Notes: a model not told the origin generated them from the letters alone. A DNA stretch of 64,000 nt from Jannaschia seohaensis (GCF_900116765.1 NZ_UETC01000002.1:620001-684000), one strand, 5' to 3'. Shown: positions 1 through 9,291, counted from the first letter of the stretch. Numbers and translations are program-made.

Positions 1-883
1 ATTGCCGGGTGGTCACGTCGGTCACCCGGACGCCGGTGGCGAGCAGGTCCGAGAGCAGGCGCGTAAGCCCCGTCCGCTCGGCCCGGGAGTCAAAGACATA
101 GGTCACGGCATAGCCGTCCTCAGACAAGGTCAGGCCATGCTCGGCCAGGGTGCCGGGCAGCGTCTTTATCGGATCGGCAAGGGTCACTGTCATCTCCTTG
201 CGGCCCATTCGGGCCATCAGCGCGGCGGTCTCCTCGACCAGACGGATGCGGCCCCGGTCGATCACCGCGACCCGGTCGGCGATGGCCTCCGCCTCTTCGA
301 TGTAATGCGTGGTCAGGATGATGGTGACGCCCTGGGCCTTCAGATCGGCCACCACCTCCCACATGCCGCGGCGCAACTCCACGTCGACACCCGCCGTGGG
401 CTCGTCGAGGAACAGGACGCGCGGCTCGTGGCTGAGCGCCTTGGCGATCAGCACCCGCCGTTTCATGCCCCCCGAAAGCGCCATATTGGGCGTGCCGGCC
501 TTGTCGCCCAGCGACAGGCTGTCGAGCACCCGCTGGATCAGCGCCGGGTCGTGCGGCTTGCCGAAGAGTCCGCGAGAGAAGGCGACGGTCTTGGCCACCA
601 TCTCGAAGGGCTCCAGCTTCACCTCCTGCGGGACGAGGCCGATCAGATCGCGGGCGCGCCGCCAATCCGTCTGGGTGTCGTGCCCGCCGACGGTGATCGT
701 GCCCGAGGTCGGCCGGGTGATCCCGCAGATCGACGAGATCAGCGTCGTCTTGCCCGCCCCGTTCGGGCCGAGAAGGGCGAGAATTTCCCCCTCCCGAATG
801 TCCAGATCCACGCCGCTGAGCGCCTCGAACCCATCATCGTAGCGCTTGACGAGATCGCGGATCGTCACGATGGGCTCTGGCAT
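1..883 (-). CDS. ABC-2 type transporter ATP-binding protein (C-terminus beyond window)
   Basis: ATPase subunit of an ABC-2 exporter, cytoplasmic and normally paired with a membrane permease that would lie beyond the window edge. Read on the minus strand it starts MPEPIVTIRDLVKRYDDG and contains Walker A GPNGAGKTT (about residue 39), a signature in the form LSGGMKRR, Walker B VLFLDEPTAGVD and the H-loop TTHYIEEAE. The order and spacing, and the GGMKRR variant, match the YadG subfamily. The start is supported by GGAG eight bases upstream of the ATG. About 294 codons are present without a stop. The substrate cannot be read. The gene lies outside the island and is taken as chromosomal flank. Confidence 0.93.
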   Translation of the reverse strand, partial: MPEPIVTIRDLVKRYDDGFEALSGVDLDIREGEILALLGPNGAGKTTLISSICGITRPTSGTITVGGHDTQTDWRRARDLIGLVPQEVKLEPFEMVAKTVAFSRGLFGKPHDPALIQRVLDSLSLGDKAGTPNMALSGGMKRRVLIAKALSHEPRVLFLDEPTAGVDVELRRGMWEVVADLKAQGVTIILTTHYIEEAEAIADRVAVIDRGRIRLVEETAALMARMGRKEMTVTLADPIKTLPGTLAEHGLTLSEDGYAVTYVFDSRAERTGLTRLLSDLLATGVRVTDVTTRQ

Positions 884-1114
884 GGGCGGCTCCTTTCGCG
901 ATCGACTTAGCGGACGGCTCCCCGTGCGAAAGCCGCATAAACGCACATGGCTGTGTTCAGGGAAAAGTCCCGCGAAAGCTCTGCGCGGGCGGGGGAAGCC
1001 GACCCCGCGACATCAGCCTGCACGACCGAGGCTGGAGCCGAGGCATCTCTTTCAAATCAGTATCTTGTTTCGGGAAAAGCGTGTATCCAGTGGTGGAAAG
1101 TCCGATTGGAGTGT
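884..1114. other. Intergenic flank before the tRNA remnant
   Basis: No gene is supported here. It runs from the ABC ATPase start to the left tRNA-Gly remnant. GC content falls towards 1050-1110, as expected near a tRNA 3' flank. Confidence 0.5.
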
Positions 1115-1158
1115 TGGAGCGGGCGGCGGGAACCGAACCCGCGTCATCAGCTTGGAAG
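1115..1158 (-). pseudogene. 3' half of a disrupted tRNA-Gly(TCC); left island junction
   Basis: On the minus strand this matches the 3' half of the intact tRNA-Gly at 1252-1325: anticodon loop, variable region, T-arm, acceptor strand and CCA. One base in the T-loop differs (TTCGGTT here, TTCGATT in the intact copy). Homology stops right after the heptamer TTGGAAG (1152-1158 on the plus strand), which is the anticodon-loop sequence. The missing 5' half occurs at 61380-61416 next to the integrase gene. It is read as the left end of the island or as the relic of an earlier integration. Confidence 0.85.
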
Positions 1159-1251
1159 ACAGACGCTCATACCCAGTTTTTATTACTGTATTCAAAGTTT
1201 TGCCTCATGGCGGGCAATGACTTTGTCGGCAGTCTGTCGGAACTGATTTTT

Positions 1252-1325
1252 TGGAGCGGGCGGCGGGAATCGAACCCGCGTCATCAGCTTGGAAGGCTGA
1301 GGTCTTACCACTACACAACGCCCGC
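1252..1325 (-). tRNA. tRNA-Gly (anticodon TCC)
   Basis: A complete 74-nt tRNA including the encoded CCA. The acceptor stem GCGGGCG pairs with CGCCCGC. The anticodon stem TCAGC/GCTGA encloses loop CTTCCAA, giving anticodon TCC. The T-arm is GCGGG-TTCGATT-CCCGC. It has its own promoter and lies just inside the left tRNA remnant. If the island split the host gene, this is the functional replacement. Confidence 0.95.
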
Positions 1326-1337
1326 GCTCGAAGCATG

Positions 1338-1366
1338 TCACTATTCGAGCGCTCGCGGAGCGTCAA
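1338..1366 (-). promoter_or_regulatory. Promoter of the intact tRNA-Gly
   Basis: Minus-strand TTGACG, a 17-base spacer and TAGTGA, ending 12 bases before the tRNA 5' end. This is a good sigma-70 type layout and suggests the intact copy is expressed independently of the disrupted one. Confidence 0.65.
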
Positions 1367-1915
1367 GTCCAAGGCCTTCCCACCCGGCGAAGCTCGTGGC
1401 TCTTCCGTGCGAGCTGGGGTTCAGGGGAGTAGATGCGGAGGAGCAGGAGGCCGCGGATATCGGGGGGTGTCCGGATCGGCCTTCAGGGGCTGACCGCTCC
1501 GCGACGGGATTTCATATAGTAAGCTGGGTCAGCGACTGTCCCCGGCGGAGAGGGGTCATGTCGGAGAGCACCACGACTCGTGGCTCGATCTGGCGAAGAA
1601 CGGGGTCTAGGTGGACCGGTGGACGCGTCGGGGCGCGCTGGGCTGCGCATGCAAATGGCGGCGCATACATTTGGCGCCGGATCGTGGGCATGCATGCCCG
1701 CCAAAGCGGCGGACGTCCGGTGCAACTGCCAGCAGCAGGCCGTCTTTGCGATCGCACTGGTCTCGCAAAACCGAGCAGCAAGTCAGTTCGCGACGCGGCT
1801 GAGCTCCTGTCGTTGTCTTGCGGCTCTCCTCGTGGTCTGGAGCTGTCGTCTGTCGTTATTGATGCCCATGCCCCGGCGACAGTGCGCTTCGTCCCGATCG
1901 GATTGGAGAGAGTGA
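1367..1915. other. Gene-poor stretch inside the left end
   Basis: Open frames run through here (one plus-strand frame reaches 1923), but none shows a known motif, a ribosome site or sensible composition. No gene is supported. Confidence 0.5.
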
Positions 1916-3073
1916 ATGCCTGATCTCGTCACGCCATGGCGCAGCGTCGCCGCCGCCTTCGCCCTGAACGGCGTGCTGCTGGGCTGTTGGGCCTCGCGGG
2001 TCCCGGCGATCACCGCGGATTTCGGCCTCGACGAGAGCGCGCTCGGACTGCTGCTGCTGGTCATGGGGATCGGCGCGCTGGTCTCGTTTCCCGTCGCGGG
2101 CAAGCTCGCCGATCGGTTCGGCGCGGTGCGGGTCACCCGCTGGATCGCGCTCGTCTATCTTGTCTCCATCGCGCTGGTCGGACTGGCGCCGGCGGTGCCG
2201 ACGCTCGCACTGGCGCTGTTCCTCTTCGGCATGTGCCATGGCGCCATGGACGTCGCGATGAACTCGTGGGGCGCCGAGGTGGAGCGGCATATGGGTCGGT
2301 CAGTCATGTCGTCCTTCCACGCGATGTGGAGCCTCGGCGCGGGGCTTGGGGCCGCGGGCGGCTTCGTCGCCGCGAGCCTTGCCGCCCCGGTCTCGCTCCA
2401 TTTCGTCTTGGCGGCGGGTCTGGCGGCGCTGCTGCTCGGGCCGTTCCTGCGGATCGACTGGATCTCCCGGACGGCGATGGGCGGTGCGGGCGACCCCGTC
2501 TTCGCCTTCCCGCGCGGCGCGCTGATCGTCGTTGGTCTGATCGCGCTTGGCGCGGGCCTCGGCGAAGGGGCCGCGGTCGACTGGAGCGCGGTCTTTCTCG
2601 CCGACGTTCTCGGCGCCGCCGAGGCGCACGCGACGCTGGGATATGCGGCCTTCTCGGTCACGATGGTCGCGATGCGACTCTGTGTCGACCGGCTGATCAC
2701 AGGGTACGGGCCGCAGCGCGTGGCTCTGACGAGCGGGGTGCTGGCGGCATCCGGCTACATGCTCTGCGCCGTGGCGTGGACACTGCCCGTGGCGCTTGGC
2801 AGCTTCGTGCTGATGGGCATGGGCTATGCGGCCGTGATCCCGCTGGCGTTCAGCCGCGCGGCTGCCGATCCCGTGGTCCCGGCTGGCCAGGCCATCGCCT
2901 CGGTCGCCACGCTGGGTTATGGCGCGATGCTGATGGGACCACCGGCGATCGGGTTCATCGCTGACGCCAGTTCGCTGCGAGTATCCTTCGCGCTTGTGGG
3001 CCTTTTTGCATTGCTGATCGCTGTTCTGTCACCGGTGCTCGGGCGCGCTCGCCCGACGACACAGGTTGGCTGA
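1916..3073 (+). CDS. MFS transporter (YbjJ-like)
   Basis: A 385-residue inner-membrane transporter of the major facilitator superfamily with about twelve hydrophobic helices. The loop after helix 2 reads GKLADRFGAVR, a typical MFS A-motif region. The segment FGMCHGAMDVAMNSWG resembles the YbjJ branch, whose substrate is poorly known. The ATG follows GGAGAGAGTGA, a good ribosome site. The length is normal and it seems intact. It stands alone, with debris and an IS3 copy downstream. Substrate not predicted. Confidence 0.88.
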   Translation: MPDLVTPWRSVAAAFALNGVLLGCWASRVPAITADFGLDESALGLLLLVMGIGALVSFPVAGKLADRFGAVRVTRWIALVYLVSIALVGLAPAVPTLALALFLFGMCHGAMDVAMNSWGAEVERHMGRSVMSSFHAMWSLGAGLGAAGGFVAASLAAPVSLHFVLAAGLAALLLGPFLRIDWISRTAMGGAGDPVFAFPRGALIVVGLIALGAGLGEGAAVDWSAVFLADVLGAAEAHATLGYAAFSVTMVAMRLCVDRLITGYGPQRVALTSGVLAASGYMLCAVAWTLPVALGSFVLMGMGYAAVIPLAFSRAAADPVVPAGQAIASVATLGYGAMLMGPPAIGFIADASSLRVSFALVGLFALLIAVLSPVLGRARPTTQVG

Positions 3074-3485
3074 AGCGACAAGATGCGCCGCGCCGGCCGC
3101 TTGAGCGGCACGATCACGGCGGCGGACGGCAGTCGTTGCGGCAGATTTAAAGGAAGCTTCATCGCCGTCCGGCCCTGGTGGGGCGTCATCGACCCTCGCT
3201 CAGCAGTGCGGGACGAAAGTGCCAAGCCTTGGCCACCGCCTCAACCGATGCGACCGGCCCAGAGCCGCCGTTCGACAGCGCGACTGTCGCTGCGCCGCGG
3301 CTTCTCCGAAGCGGTCATTTGGACGCGGACGCAGCACGCAGGGCTCATGGAGGTCCGCAATGCGGACGAAGCGGACATTGCAGCCCGAACGATCGATGGC
3401 AGCTTTCGACTTACAGCAGATGCTGCCATAAGCCCCCCCGTCGGATAGCCGGCATTCGCTGCTCCGGGCGGACAGAGATTACCGC
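3074..3485. other. Non-coding stretch upstream of the IS3 copy
   Basis: No supported gene. Short open frames overlap in several phases without motifs. It ends at the left inverted repeat of the IS3 element. Confidence 0.5.
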
Positions 3486-3521
3486 TGTACCGGTCTACAG
3501 TTTTGAGACAGCGAACTGGGC

Positions 3522-4419
3522 TTATGCGGCGCTTTGCATGTTCGTGGTTTGTTCTCGCCTGATGTCGGCTGGTGGTCGATGGCCGTGGCGCTCTATGAGC
3601 CACTGCTCGTTGTAGGTATTCTGGAACGCGAGCAGGGCGTGGCGCAGCTCCTCGATGTTGTCGAACCAGCGGACCCAAAGCAGGTTCTCCTTCAGCGTCC
3701 GGATGAAGCGCTCGGCACAGCCGTTGCCTTCGGGGGCACGTACGAAGGCCGGGGAACTCTCGGCGCCGAGGAAACGGAGCTCGCGCTGGAAGTCTCGGCT
3801 CATGTACTGGCTGCCGTGATCGTGGCGGATCTTCAGGCCCTTCGCGACATCCTTGCCGACCGCCCCGAAGCTGCGGCGGACGCCTTGGCGGATCGGCTCC
3901 AGCGCCTCGTGGCGCGTGGCCTGCGCGCTGGCATGGATGCCCATGCATTCCGCGGAACAATGGTCGACGGCGATAAAGACGGCGGTTTGGCCCTCGCCGG
4001 TGGCGACAGCGGTCATATCGGTCCCCCACATCTCGTCCACGCGGTCCGTCGTGATCGTGCCGTCATGGGCGCGCGGGCCGCGTGGCGCCCCAGAGCGCTG
4101 ATGCGCCAGAAGGCCATGGTCCCGCATGATGCGCAGCACGCGGCGCGGGCTCGTTCGGATCCCGGCATGGCGCAGCCTCGCCCAGAGCTTTCGATAGCCC
4201 TCGCCGTGGAACGGGCTGGCAGCCAGCAGCGCCCGGATGCGCCCAGCCAGATCGGTGTCGGACATCGCGCCTTGTGGCCCTCTGCGCAGCCGGGGAGCAT
4301 CGGGGCGGTTGGCAGCAGCCAAATGCCGATGGAACGTCGCCCGGCTGACGCGCCAGCATCGGTCCGAGCCGGGCCAGGCCGTAGCGGCGGCGTGCGGAGA
4401 TCGAGAAGGCCTGGCTCAT
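3522..4419 (-). pseudogene. IS3-family transposase OrfB, frameshifted
   Basis: Integrase-type DDE transposase subunit. It begins MSQAFSISARRRYGLAR at 4419, overlapping the orfA stop (ATGA). At about 4365-4385 the frame must change to continue into RCWRVSRATFHRHLAAANRP and the rest, ending at 3522. The catalytic core is complete in the second frame: Asp in WGTDMT, Asp in RHDHGSQY, Glu in GNGCAERFIR. The break lies in the N-terminal region, away from the usual IS3 frameshift window between orfA and orfB, so a mutation is more likely than programmed shifting. A sequencing error cannot be excluded. Confidence 0.8.
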
Positions 4420-4799
4420 GTCTTCAACCTCCGATGCCGAAAAGGGGCGCCCGCCTCCAGCCGGTCGATCTTCGCTTCCAGTAACTCGTTGGCCATCGTC
4501 ATCTGGCCGATCTTTTCGCGCATGGCCCGCAGCTCCCGCTCCCGACCATCCTCGGGCCGGCTCTTCAGCGAGGCCGCGCCCGCTGCCAGGAAGTCGTCCC
4601 GCCAGCCGCTCAGAGCGGCCGCGGTGGTGCCCAGCTCACGGCTGACCAACTCGAGGTCCTCGCCGCGCAGGACCCGCAAGACGGCCTCCTGTTTGCGCTG
4701 CGCCGACATGCGCCGCTGACGCGGCGCGGCGGGCTCGCCTCCGCCAGCGTGATGGGCGCGCTCCGGCAAGCCCGCCCCCGTGCTCCGTTCGTCCGTCAT
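4416..4799 (-). CDS. IS3-family OrfA
   Basis: The 127-residue DNA-binding subunit of the IS3 transposase. The helix-turn-helix region RKQEAVLRVLRGEDLELVSRELG is followed by a leucine-rich coiled region (LRAMREKIGQMTMANELLEAKI) typical of OrfA multimerisation. The start at 4799 follows AAGGAGGAGCC; an upstream in-frame start at 4823 is less likely. The stop overlaps the orfB start. It appears intact. Confidence 0.85.
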   Translation of the reverse strand: MTDERSTGAGLPERAHHAGGGEPAAPRQRRMSAQRKQEAVLRVLRGEDLELVSRELGTTAAALSGWRDDFLAAGAASLKSRPEDGRERELRAMREKIGQMTMANELLEAKIDRLEAGAPFRHRRLKT

Positions 4800-4856
4800 G
4801 GCTCCTCCTTGCGGGAGCCGCATAAAGCCAGATCTAGTGTCTCAAGAAACCGTACA

Positions 4857-4998
4857 CCGGGGGACCGCCGGCACAGATGAACCCATTCTTGAAAGGGCAT
4901 GGGGCCCTCGAATCTTGTCGGTATCTTCTGGTACGTTCTTGTCTTTGCGGCCAAAATGAAACTCCAGGTTATCGAAAGCCAGATCGGGACAGAGTTCG
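4857..4998. other. Spacer before the CadC-type regulator
   Basis: Flank of IS3 copy A. No gene. It must contain whatever promoter drives the downstream regulator; none is obvious. Confidence 0.4.
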
Positions 4999-6645
4999 GT
5001 GTCATCCTTCCGCTTCGGCGAATTCATCCTCGCGCCGGACGAGCGCAAGCTGACCCGCGATGGGATCGAATTGCCTTTGGGCGCCAGGGCTTTCGACATG
5101 CTGTGCTTCATGGTCGCGAACCGACACCGCGTAGCGACCAAAGCAGAGATACTCGATGACGTCTGGCCGGACATCGCGGTTGAGGAAAGCAACCTAACCG
5201 TTCAGGTCTCGGCCCTGCGAAAGGTGCTCGGACCAAAGGCGCTGGCAACGATACCTGGGCGGGGCTACCAGTTCGTGCTCACTGTAGAAGAGTACACGCC
5301 TGTCCCTGTGCCTGCCCCTGACACCGGCAAACGCGAAACCGCGGTCCCCAGGGTCCTTGTGCTCCCCTTCACCAACACCTCAAGCGATCCCGATCAGGAA
5401 TATTTCTCCGACGGGATCACCGAAGACATCATCACGGATCTCTCCAAGGTAGCGGCCCTGTCCGTGGTCGCCCGCAACACGGCCTTCACCTTCAAGGGAC
5501 GCGCCGTGGATGTCGCGCAGACGGCCCGGGATATGAACCTGACCCATGTGGTCGAGGGCAGCGTGCGCAAATCCGGCAATCGCATCCGCATAAACGCCCA
5601 GCTAGTCGAAGGCGCGGCCGGGCATCCGGTCTGGGCGGAACGCTTCGACCGCGACCTGACCGACATCTTCGATCTTCAGGATCAGATCACCGAGGCCATT
5701 GTTGCTGCGCTCAAGGTCAGGCTTGTACCGTCCGAACGGAGGGCGATCCAGTCGCGGCCGACCGACAACCCCGAAGCGTATGAGCTTTATCTCCAGGCGC
5801 GCTATCACCATACGCGTCTGGACAGACAGAATTTCGCTATTGCCAGCCGCCTTGCGCAACAGGCGCTTGAAATCGACCCTGAGTACGACCTGGCATGGGC
5901 GCTTCTGGCCATCAGCCAGACCGGGCTTTTCGGGCTTTCGGCTTCGGCCGAGCATGGCCTCCAAGCGGCGGAACGTGCTCTCGCTCTCAATCCGGATTTG
6001 TCCGAGGCCCTGGCTGCCAAGGCTTTCGTGCTTGCCGGTCTCGGTCGCTTTGACGAGGCTTTCGAGCTTCACGAACGCTCGCTTCAACTCGATCCGAATT
6101 CCTACGATGTTCGCTTTCTCTATGGGAGAACGTGTTTCCAGACCGGACGGCACGAAGAAGCCATTTTACACTGGGAACGCGCGACCGAACTTTCGGAAGC
6201 GGATCTGGCGGCCTCCTCCCATGTCGCCATGTGCTACAAGGCAACGGGCCAGCTTGAGAAGGTGCTGGACACCGCCCGCCGCACGCTCGTGCGGGCCGAA
6301 CGCGTGCTTGCAGAGAATTCGTCAGATTCCTACGCACTGATCACCGGTGTAAGTGCCCTTGCGAAGCTGGGCGACGCCGAACGCACCAAGCAATGGTCCC
6401 TGCGGGTCAAGGCCGTTGATCCCGATGATCCAAGCATCGACTACAACATCGCTTGCGCCATGGCGCTGCTCGGTGAAACGGAGACCGCACTCGATACGCT
6501 CGAAGACTGCCTGCCGCGGGTCGATGCCGTCACCTTCTCTGTCTGGATTAAACAAGACAACGACCTCGACGCCCTGCGCGATCTTCCTCGCTTCCAGCGC
6601 CTCGTGGGCGACCTTAACGCGCGTGCGGCCGCCGCAACGGCGTAA
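4999..6645 (+). CDS. CadC-type winged-helix regulator with TolB-like domain and TPRs
   Basis: A 548-residue protein starting at GTG. Residues about 3-95 form an OmpR/CadC-type winged helix (FRFGEFILAPDERKL, VSALRKVLG, IPGRGYQFV). Residues about 116-240 are a TolB-like domain opening RVLVLPFTNTSSDPDQEYFSDG, of the kind found in cyclase- and regulator-type TPR proteins. Residues about 255-520 are tetratricopeptide repeats. No membrane helix separates the parts, so unlike CadC it is probably cytoplasmic. Family knowledge suggests a transcription factor using TPRs for protein or ligand sensing. Its targets are unknown. It sits right after the IS3 copy. Confidence 0.85.
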   Translation: MSSFRFGEFILAPDERKLTRDGIELPLGARAFDMLCFMVANRHRVATKAEILDDVWPDIAVEESNLTVQVSALRKVLGPKALATIPGRGYQFVLTVEEYTPVPVPAPDTGKRETAVPRVLVLPFTNTSSDPDQEYFSDGITEDIITDLSKVAALSVVARNTAFTFKGRAVDVAQTARDMNLTHVVEGSVRKSGNRIRINAQLVEGAAGHPVWAERFDRDLTDIFDLQDQITEAIVAALKVRLVPSERRAIQSRPTDNPEAYELYLQARYHHTRLDRQNFAIASRLAQQALEIDPEYDLAWALLAISQTGLFGLSASAEHGLQAAERALALNPDLSEALAAKAFVLAGLGRFDEAFELHERSLQLDPNSYDVRFLYGRTCFQTGRHEEAILHWERATELSEADLAASSHVAMCYKATGQLEKVLDTARRTLVRAERVLAENSSDSYALITGVSALAKLGDAERTKQWSLRVKAVDPDDPSIDYNIACAMALLGETETALDTLEDCLPRVDAVTFSVWIKQDNDLDALRDLPRFQRLVGDLNARAAAATA

Positions 6646-6653
6646 CCGCGCTA

Positions 6654-6673
6654 CCCGGCCCCTCGGGGTCGGG
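6654..6673 (+). terminator. Possible hairpin terminator after the CadC-type gene
   Basis: CCCGGCC and GGTCGGG flank a short loop eight bases after the stop. It is GC-rich with one G-T pair and no T-run, so it is a weak candidate. Confidence 0.3.
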
Positions 6674-6852
6674 CCATCGCAGCGCGTGGCTGCCCTCAAC
6701 CCATAGTCGCCAATATAGAATCTGTCGGCCCTTCCGGCCCGTTTGGAAGTTTTCGGAACGCTTCGGGCCGTTTCAGGACATTCACCCTTCTGGCTGCCAG
6801 CCTGGCTGCACAAACCGGCCATTCCGGCAAGATAATCAGAAGGATACCAGAC

Positions 6853-7026
6853 ATGACCGATCTTTCAGCACCGCTGCAGTCCCGCAAACTGAAGTCGCCC
6901 CTCGCGCGCGCCCTGCGCCTTCCACTGGCGCTCGTAAAGTCTCTCTTCGGACCGCGCCCCGGCTCCGATGTCGACCTTCGCCACGTCAATGAGCGTTTCC
7001 TCAGAGACATCGGCCTGCGCCGCTGA
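6853..7026 (+). CDS. Small Arg-rich protein, DUF1127-like
   Basis: A 57-residue basic protein starting MTDLSAPLQSRK and ending RHVNERFLRDIGLRR. The LRDIGL ending is typical of the DUF1127 (YjiS-like) family; some members bind RNA and affect phosphate or carbon use. The ATG follows AGAAGG at 13 bases. It lies about 200 bp after the CadC-type regulator on the same strand and could be under its control (inference). No frame break. Confidence 0.65.
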   Translation: MTDLSAPLQSRKLKSPLARALRLPLALVKSLFGPRPGSDVDLRHVNERFLRDIGLRR

Positions 7027-7381
7027 ATTTGTACCGCGCCAATGCCCTTGCCGTTCCGGAAACTTGTAAGGCAGCAATTTCGGCCATCATTTGGTCAGTT
7101 GGCCGAAACCGGGCATTCGCCGCGAGACAGAAAATCGCCAGAATGGGCTCGAAGCCGACGTGCGGCATTGCGGCATCAGACCCTTCGCCGAGTGACCCAT
7201 CGACGTCGCTGACGGCCCACAGGAGACATTCGATGGGTCAGCTCTTGCCGCGGTGCAGCTTTCGCATTGTGGCCATTCGTGCATCGCGCAGCATGTTCGG
7301 TGGGTGAAGGAGCACAAGCGGGACAGAGCTGCCCTTGGAATTGCACGGTCTAACGACCTCTCCCGACCTGCAACTGAGTGA
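7027..7381. other. Gene-free stretch
   Basis: Only short overlapping frames without motifs. Nothing supported. Confidence 0.5.
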
Positions 7382-8296
7382 TCATCGGACGCCGAAGCTA
7401 TGCTCTTCGGCCCAAGGTTGACCCATCATGAAATCGACGAACAGGTGTGCGAGCCCATCTTTCGGGCTGTTGGCCGGGTAGATCGCGTAGACGTCGATCG
7501 GACGGAGTTTGACGCGCGGCACCAATTGGACCAGGCGCCCCGCGCGGAAGTCATCCGCAACGAGCGGGTAGGTTTCGATCATGAACCCCAGACCCTCTTC
7601 GACGAACTTCCGGGCCAGCGCAAAATTGTTGCAGGTCGCGACGACCCTGGGAGACCGACTGGGAGCAGTGCCGTCAGCCAAGGTCGCAAATGCGGACCAA
7701 GAAATGGGCGGGCTTTGAATCCAGTCCCAGTCGGCAAGATCCTCCATCGACTGCGGTTTTGGTCGAGCGTGCACGTAGGACGGCGCGGCGAATACACAGA
7801 ACTGAACTTTGCCCAGCTTGCGTACCTTGTAGCTGCTGTCGTCGAGGTCGTGCGTGCGACCGCGAATGGCCACATCGACGGTCGATCCCTCCAGAGGAAC
7901 AGTGGTGTCATCCAGCTGAACCTTCAGATGCACGTCAGGGAATGTCTGCGCGAAGCGGGTAAATGCCTCGGCATAGGGGCTTTGTGAGAACGGGGTCGCA
8001 GCCGCGATCGTCAGTGTTCCCGTGGGCTGTTTCGCGCGCCGCTGGACGGCCGACAGCCCATCCAGAGCGGCGGCGGTCATCCTTTGACTGGCCGCCAGCA
8101 GCTCGGCTCCCGCATCGGTCAGCGACATGCGGCGCGTGGAACGATAGAGGAGCGGCGTGCCCAACTGATCCTCGAGCGTCGAGACGTGATGGCTGATCAC
8201 CGACGGCGACAGGTTTAGCGTCTTGGCGGCCTGCCGGAACGATCCAAGCTCGGCCACCGCCTGAAAGATTGCCATGGTCCTGAGTTGATCAATCAT
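7382..8296 (-). CDS. LysR-family transcriptional regulator
   Basis: 304 residues with the standard layout: N-terminal winged helix (residues about 3-62, AVAELGSFRQAAKTLNLSPSVISHHVSTLE) and an effector-binding domain from about 90. Near the C-terminus the sequence stays well conserved (NNFALARKFVEEGLGF). It is divergent from the small gene at 8417, and an inverted repeat lies directly upstream of its start, so autoregulation and control of that neighbour are likely. The ligand is unknown. Intact. Confidence 0.9.
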   Translation of the reverse strand: MIDQLRTMAIFQAVAELGSFRQAAKTLNLSPSVISHHVSTLEDQLGTPLLYRSTRRMSLTDAGAELLAASQRMTAAALDGLSAVQRRAKQPTGTLTIAAATPFSQSPYAEAFTRFAQTFPDVHLKVQLDDTTVPLEGSTVDVAIRGRTHDLDDSSYKVRKLGKVQFCVFAAPSYVHARPKPQSMEDLADWDWIQSPPISWSAFATLADGTAPSRSPRVVATCNNFALARKFVEEGLGFMIETYPLVADDFRAGRLVQLVPRVKLRPIDVYAIYPANSPKDGLAHLFVDFMMGQPWAEEHSFGVR

Positions 8297-8297
8297 T

Positions 8298-8314
8298 GTT
8301 CGATCTCATGGAAC
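8298..8314. promoter_or_regulatory. Candidate LysR box
   Basis: GTTC, nine bases, GAAC: a 17-bp interrupted palindrome immediately upstream of the LysR start and about 100 bp before the divergent small gene. Position and shape fit a LysR recognition site. Confidence 0.5.
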
Positions 8315-8416
8315 GATAAACACGATAATGCAGGTATACTCGCGCAAACCCGATCGTGTCACCCTTCAGCATGCCCGGCCGGACGCTAGGGCACCCATCG
8401 TTTGAAAGGACACACC

Positions 8417-8689
8417 ATGACCCTGCTCGTATCCGTTTGCCGCGTCTCGCATACCCCCGTCGGGGCCGAGCTTGAAGACTTCCACGCCGCGCACAAGGAG
8501 GTGTTCGGGGACGCCGTCGGCGAGATGACTTTCCTGCGCGACCCGCAGGATGCCAATCAGGCCGCCGTCGTCGGCAAGGTGCACGACCTCGAAAAAATGC
8601 GCGAGATCAGTCGCTCCCCGGCAGGCGATGCGATGATGCGCAAGTTCGGGTTCATCGAACAACTCTCGTATTTCCTGGAAGAGGCGTAG
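8417..8689 (+). CDS. Small protein, possible dimeric alpha-beta barrel fold
   Basis: A 90-residue cytoplasmic protein starting MTLLVSVCRVSHTPVGAEL, with a Shine-Dalgarno GAAAGGA. The pattern of an N-terminal strand, an ELEDFHAAHKEVFG helix and a later segment (REISRSPAGDAMMRKFGFIEQ) suggests a dimeric ferredoxin-like barrel related to antibiotic-biosynthesis monooxygenase proteins, but no catalytic residues can be assigned. It is divergent from the LysR gene and probably its target. Confidence 0.6.
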   Translation: MTLLVSVCRVSHTPVGAELEDFHAAHKEVFGDAVGEMTFLRDPQDANQAAVVGKVHDLEKMREISRSPAGDAMMRKFGFIEQLSYFLEEA

Positions 8690-9291
8690 GCCATGTGGTT
8701 CTGGCGCTCCAAGACCCGACCCGCGAAGCAAAAAGCAGGGGGCGAACGGGTCTCTTCGACGGCCGATGGGTCAGCAAACGATCGCTTCGACCTGCGGCTC
8801 GTGGAGTTGACTTTCGCGCGGCAACATTTCCATTGCTTTCCGATCCATGGCTTCTGACTTTCAGACAGATTGATCGATTTGCGCGGCCTAAGAGGCCCTG
8901 CCGGCCGCGCAATTCTCCCCGCCCCCAAAGTCGTCAAAAGCCGCAATTGCGATGGATCGTGAAGAAGGCGGACCCTCCAATTCGAGGCGCCAGTCAATTT
9001 GGGCTCGGAGCGGTCATGCGACGGTGCGTCAGGGTCGGCCCGCCGCGAGGCGACTAACGACTTCGGGGAGGTCAGAGAAGGTGATGCTCGCACGGGTGCT
9101 GAAGAGACGCGTCCCGTGCTTTGGGCGGTGCAGCGACATCACTTCGCGCCGTCCCTGAAAGAAACAGCGTTCGTGTGGAGCGAATCGCGTGCTCAACCTC
9201 TGGCGCCGAGCGGCAGATGTAGCTCTGCCATCAGCGACATTGAGTCGGAATGTCGAAACAAACATCGTGTTTCTGTCAAGGAGCGCTAAAG
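8690..9291. other. Stretch with one doubtful short ORF
   Basis: A 54-codon frame (8693-8857, starting MWFWRSKTRPAK) begins four bases after the previous gene and could be translated with it, but nothing else supports it; it may be the N-terminus of a lost gene. The rest shows no gene. Confidence 0.35.

Larger units (their letters stand above)
3486..4856 (-). mobile_element. IS3-family insertion sequence (copy A, inactive)
   Basis: About 1.37 kb bounded by imperfect inverted repeats. Both ends, read inwards, go from TGTAC and a GG/TT stretch through TTGAGACA to a CTGG/GCTT region ending in TATGCGGC. It holds orfA and orfB on the minus strand in the usual overlapping layout. orfB is frameshifted, so the copy is unlikely to move on its own. 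No clear target duplication was found. Confidence 0.8.

Noticed and set aside
1081-1923. 280-codon open frame across the tRNA region
   Set aside because: It runs through a tRNA remnant and an intact tRNA on the other strand; no motif.
3083-3448. 121-codon frame downstream of the MFS gene
   Set aside because: No ribosome site or motif; overlapping frames in all phases.
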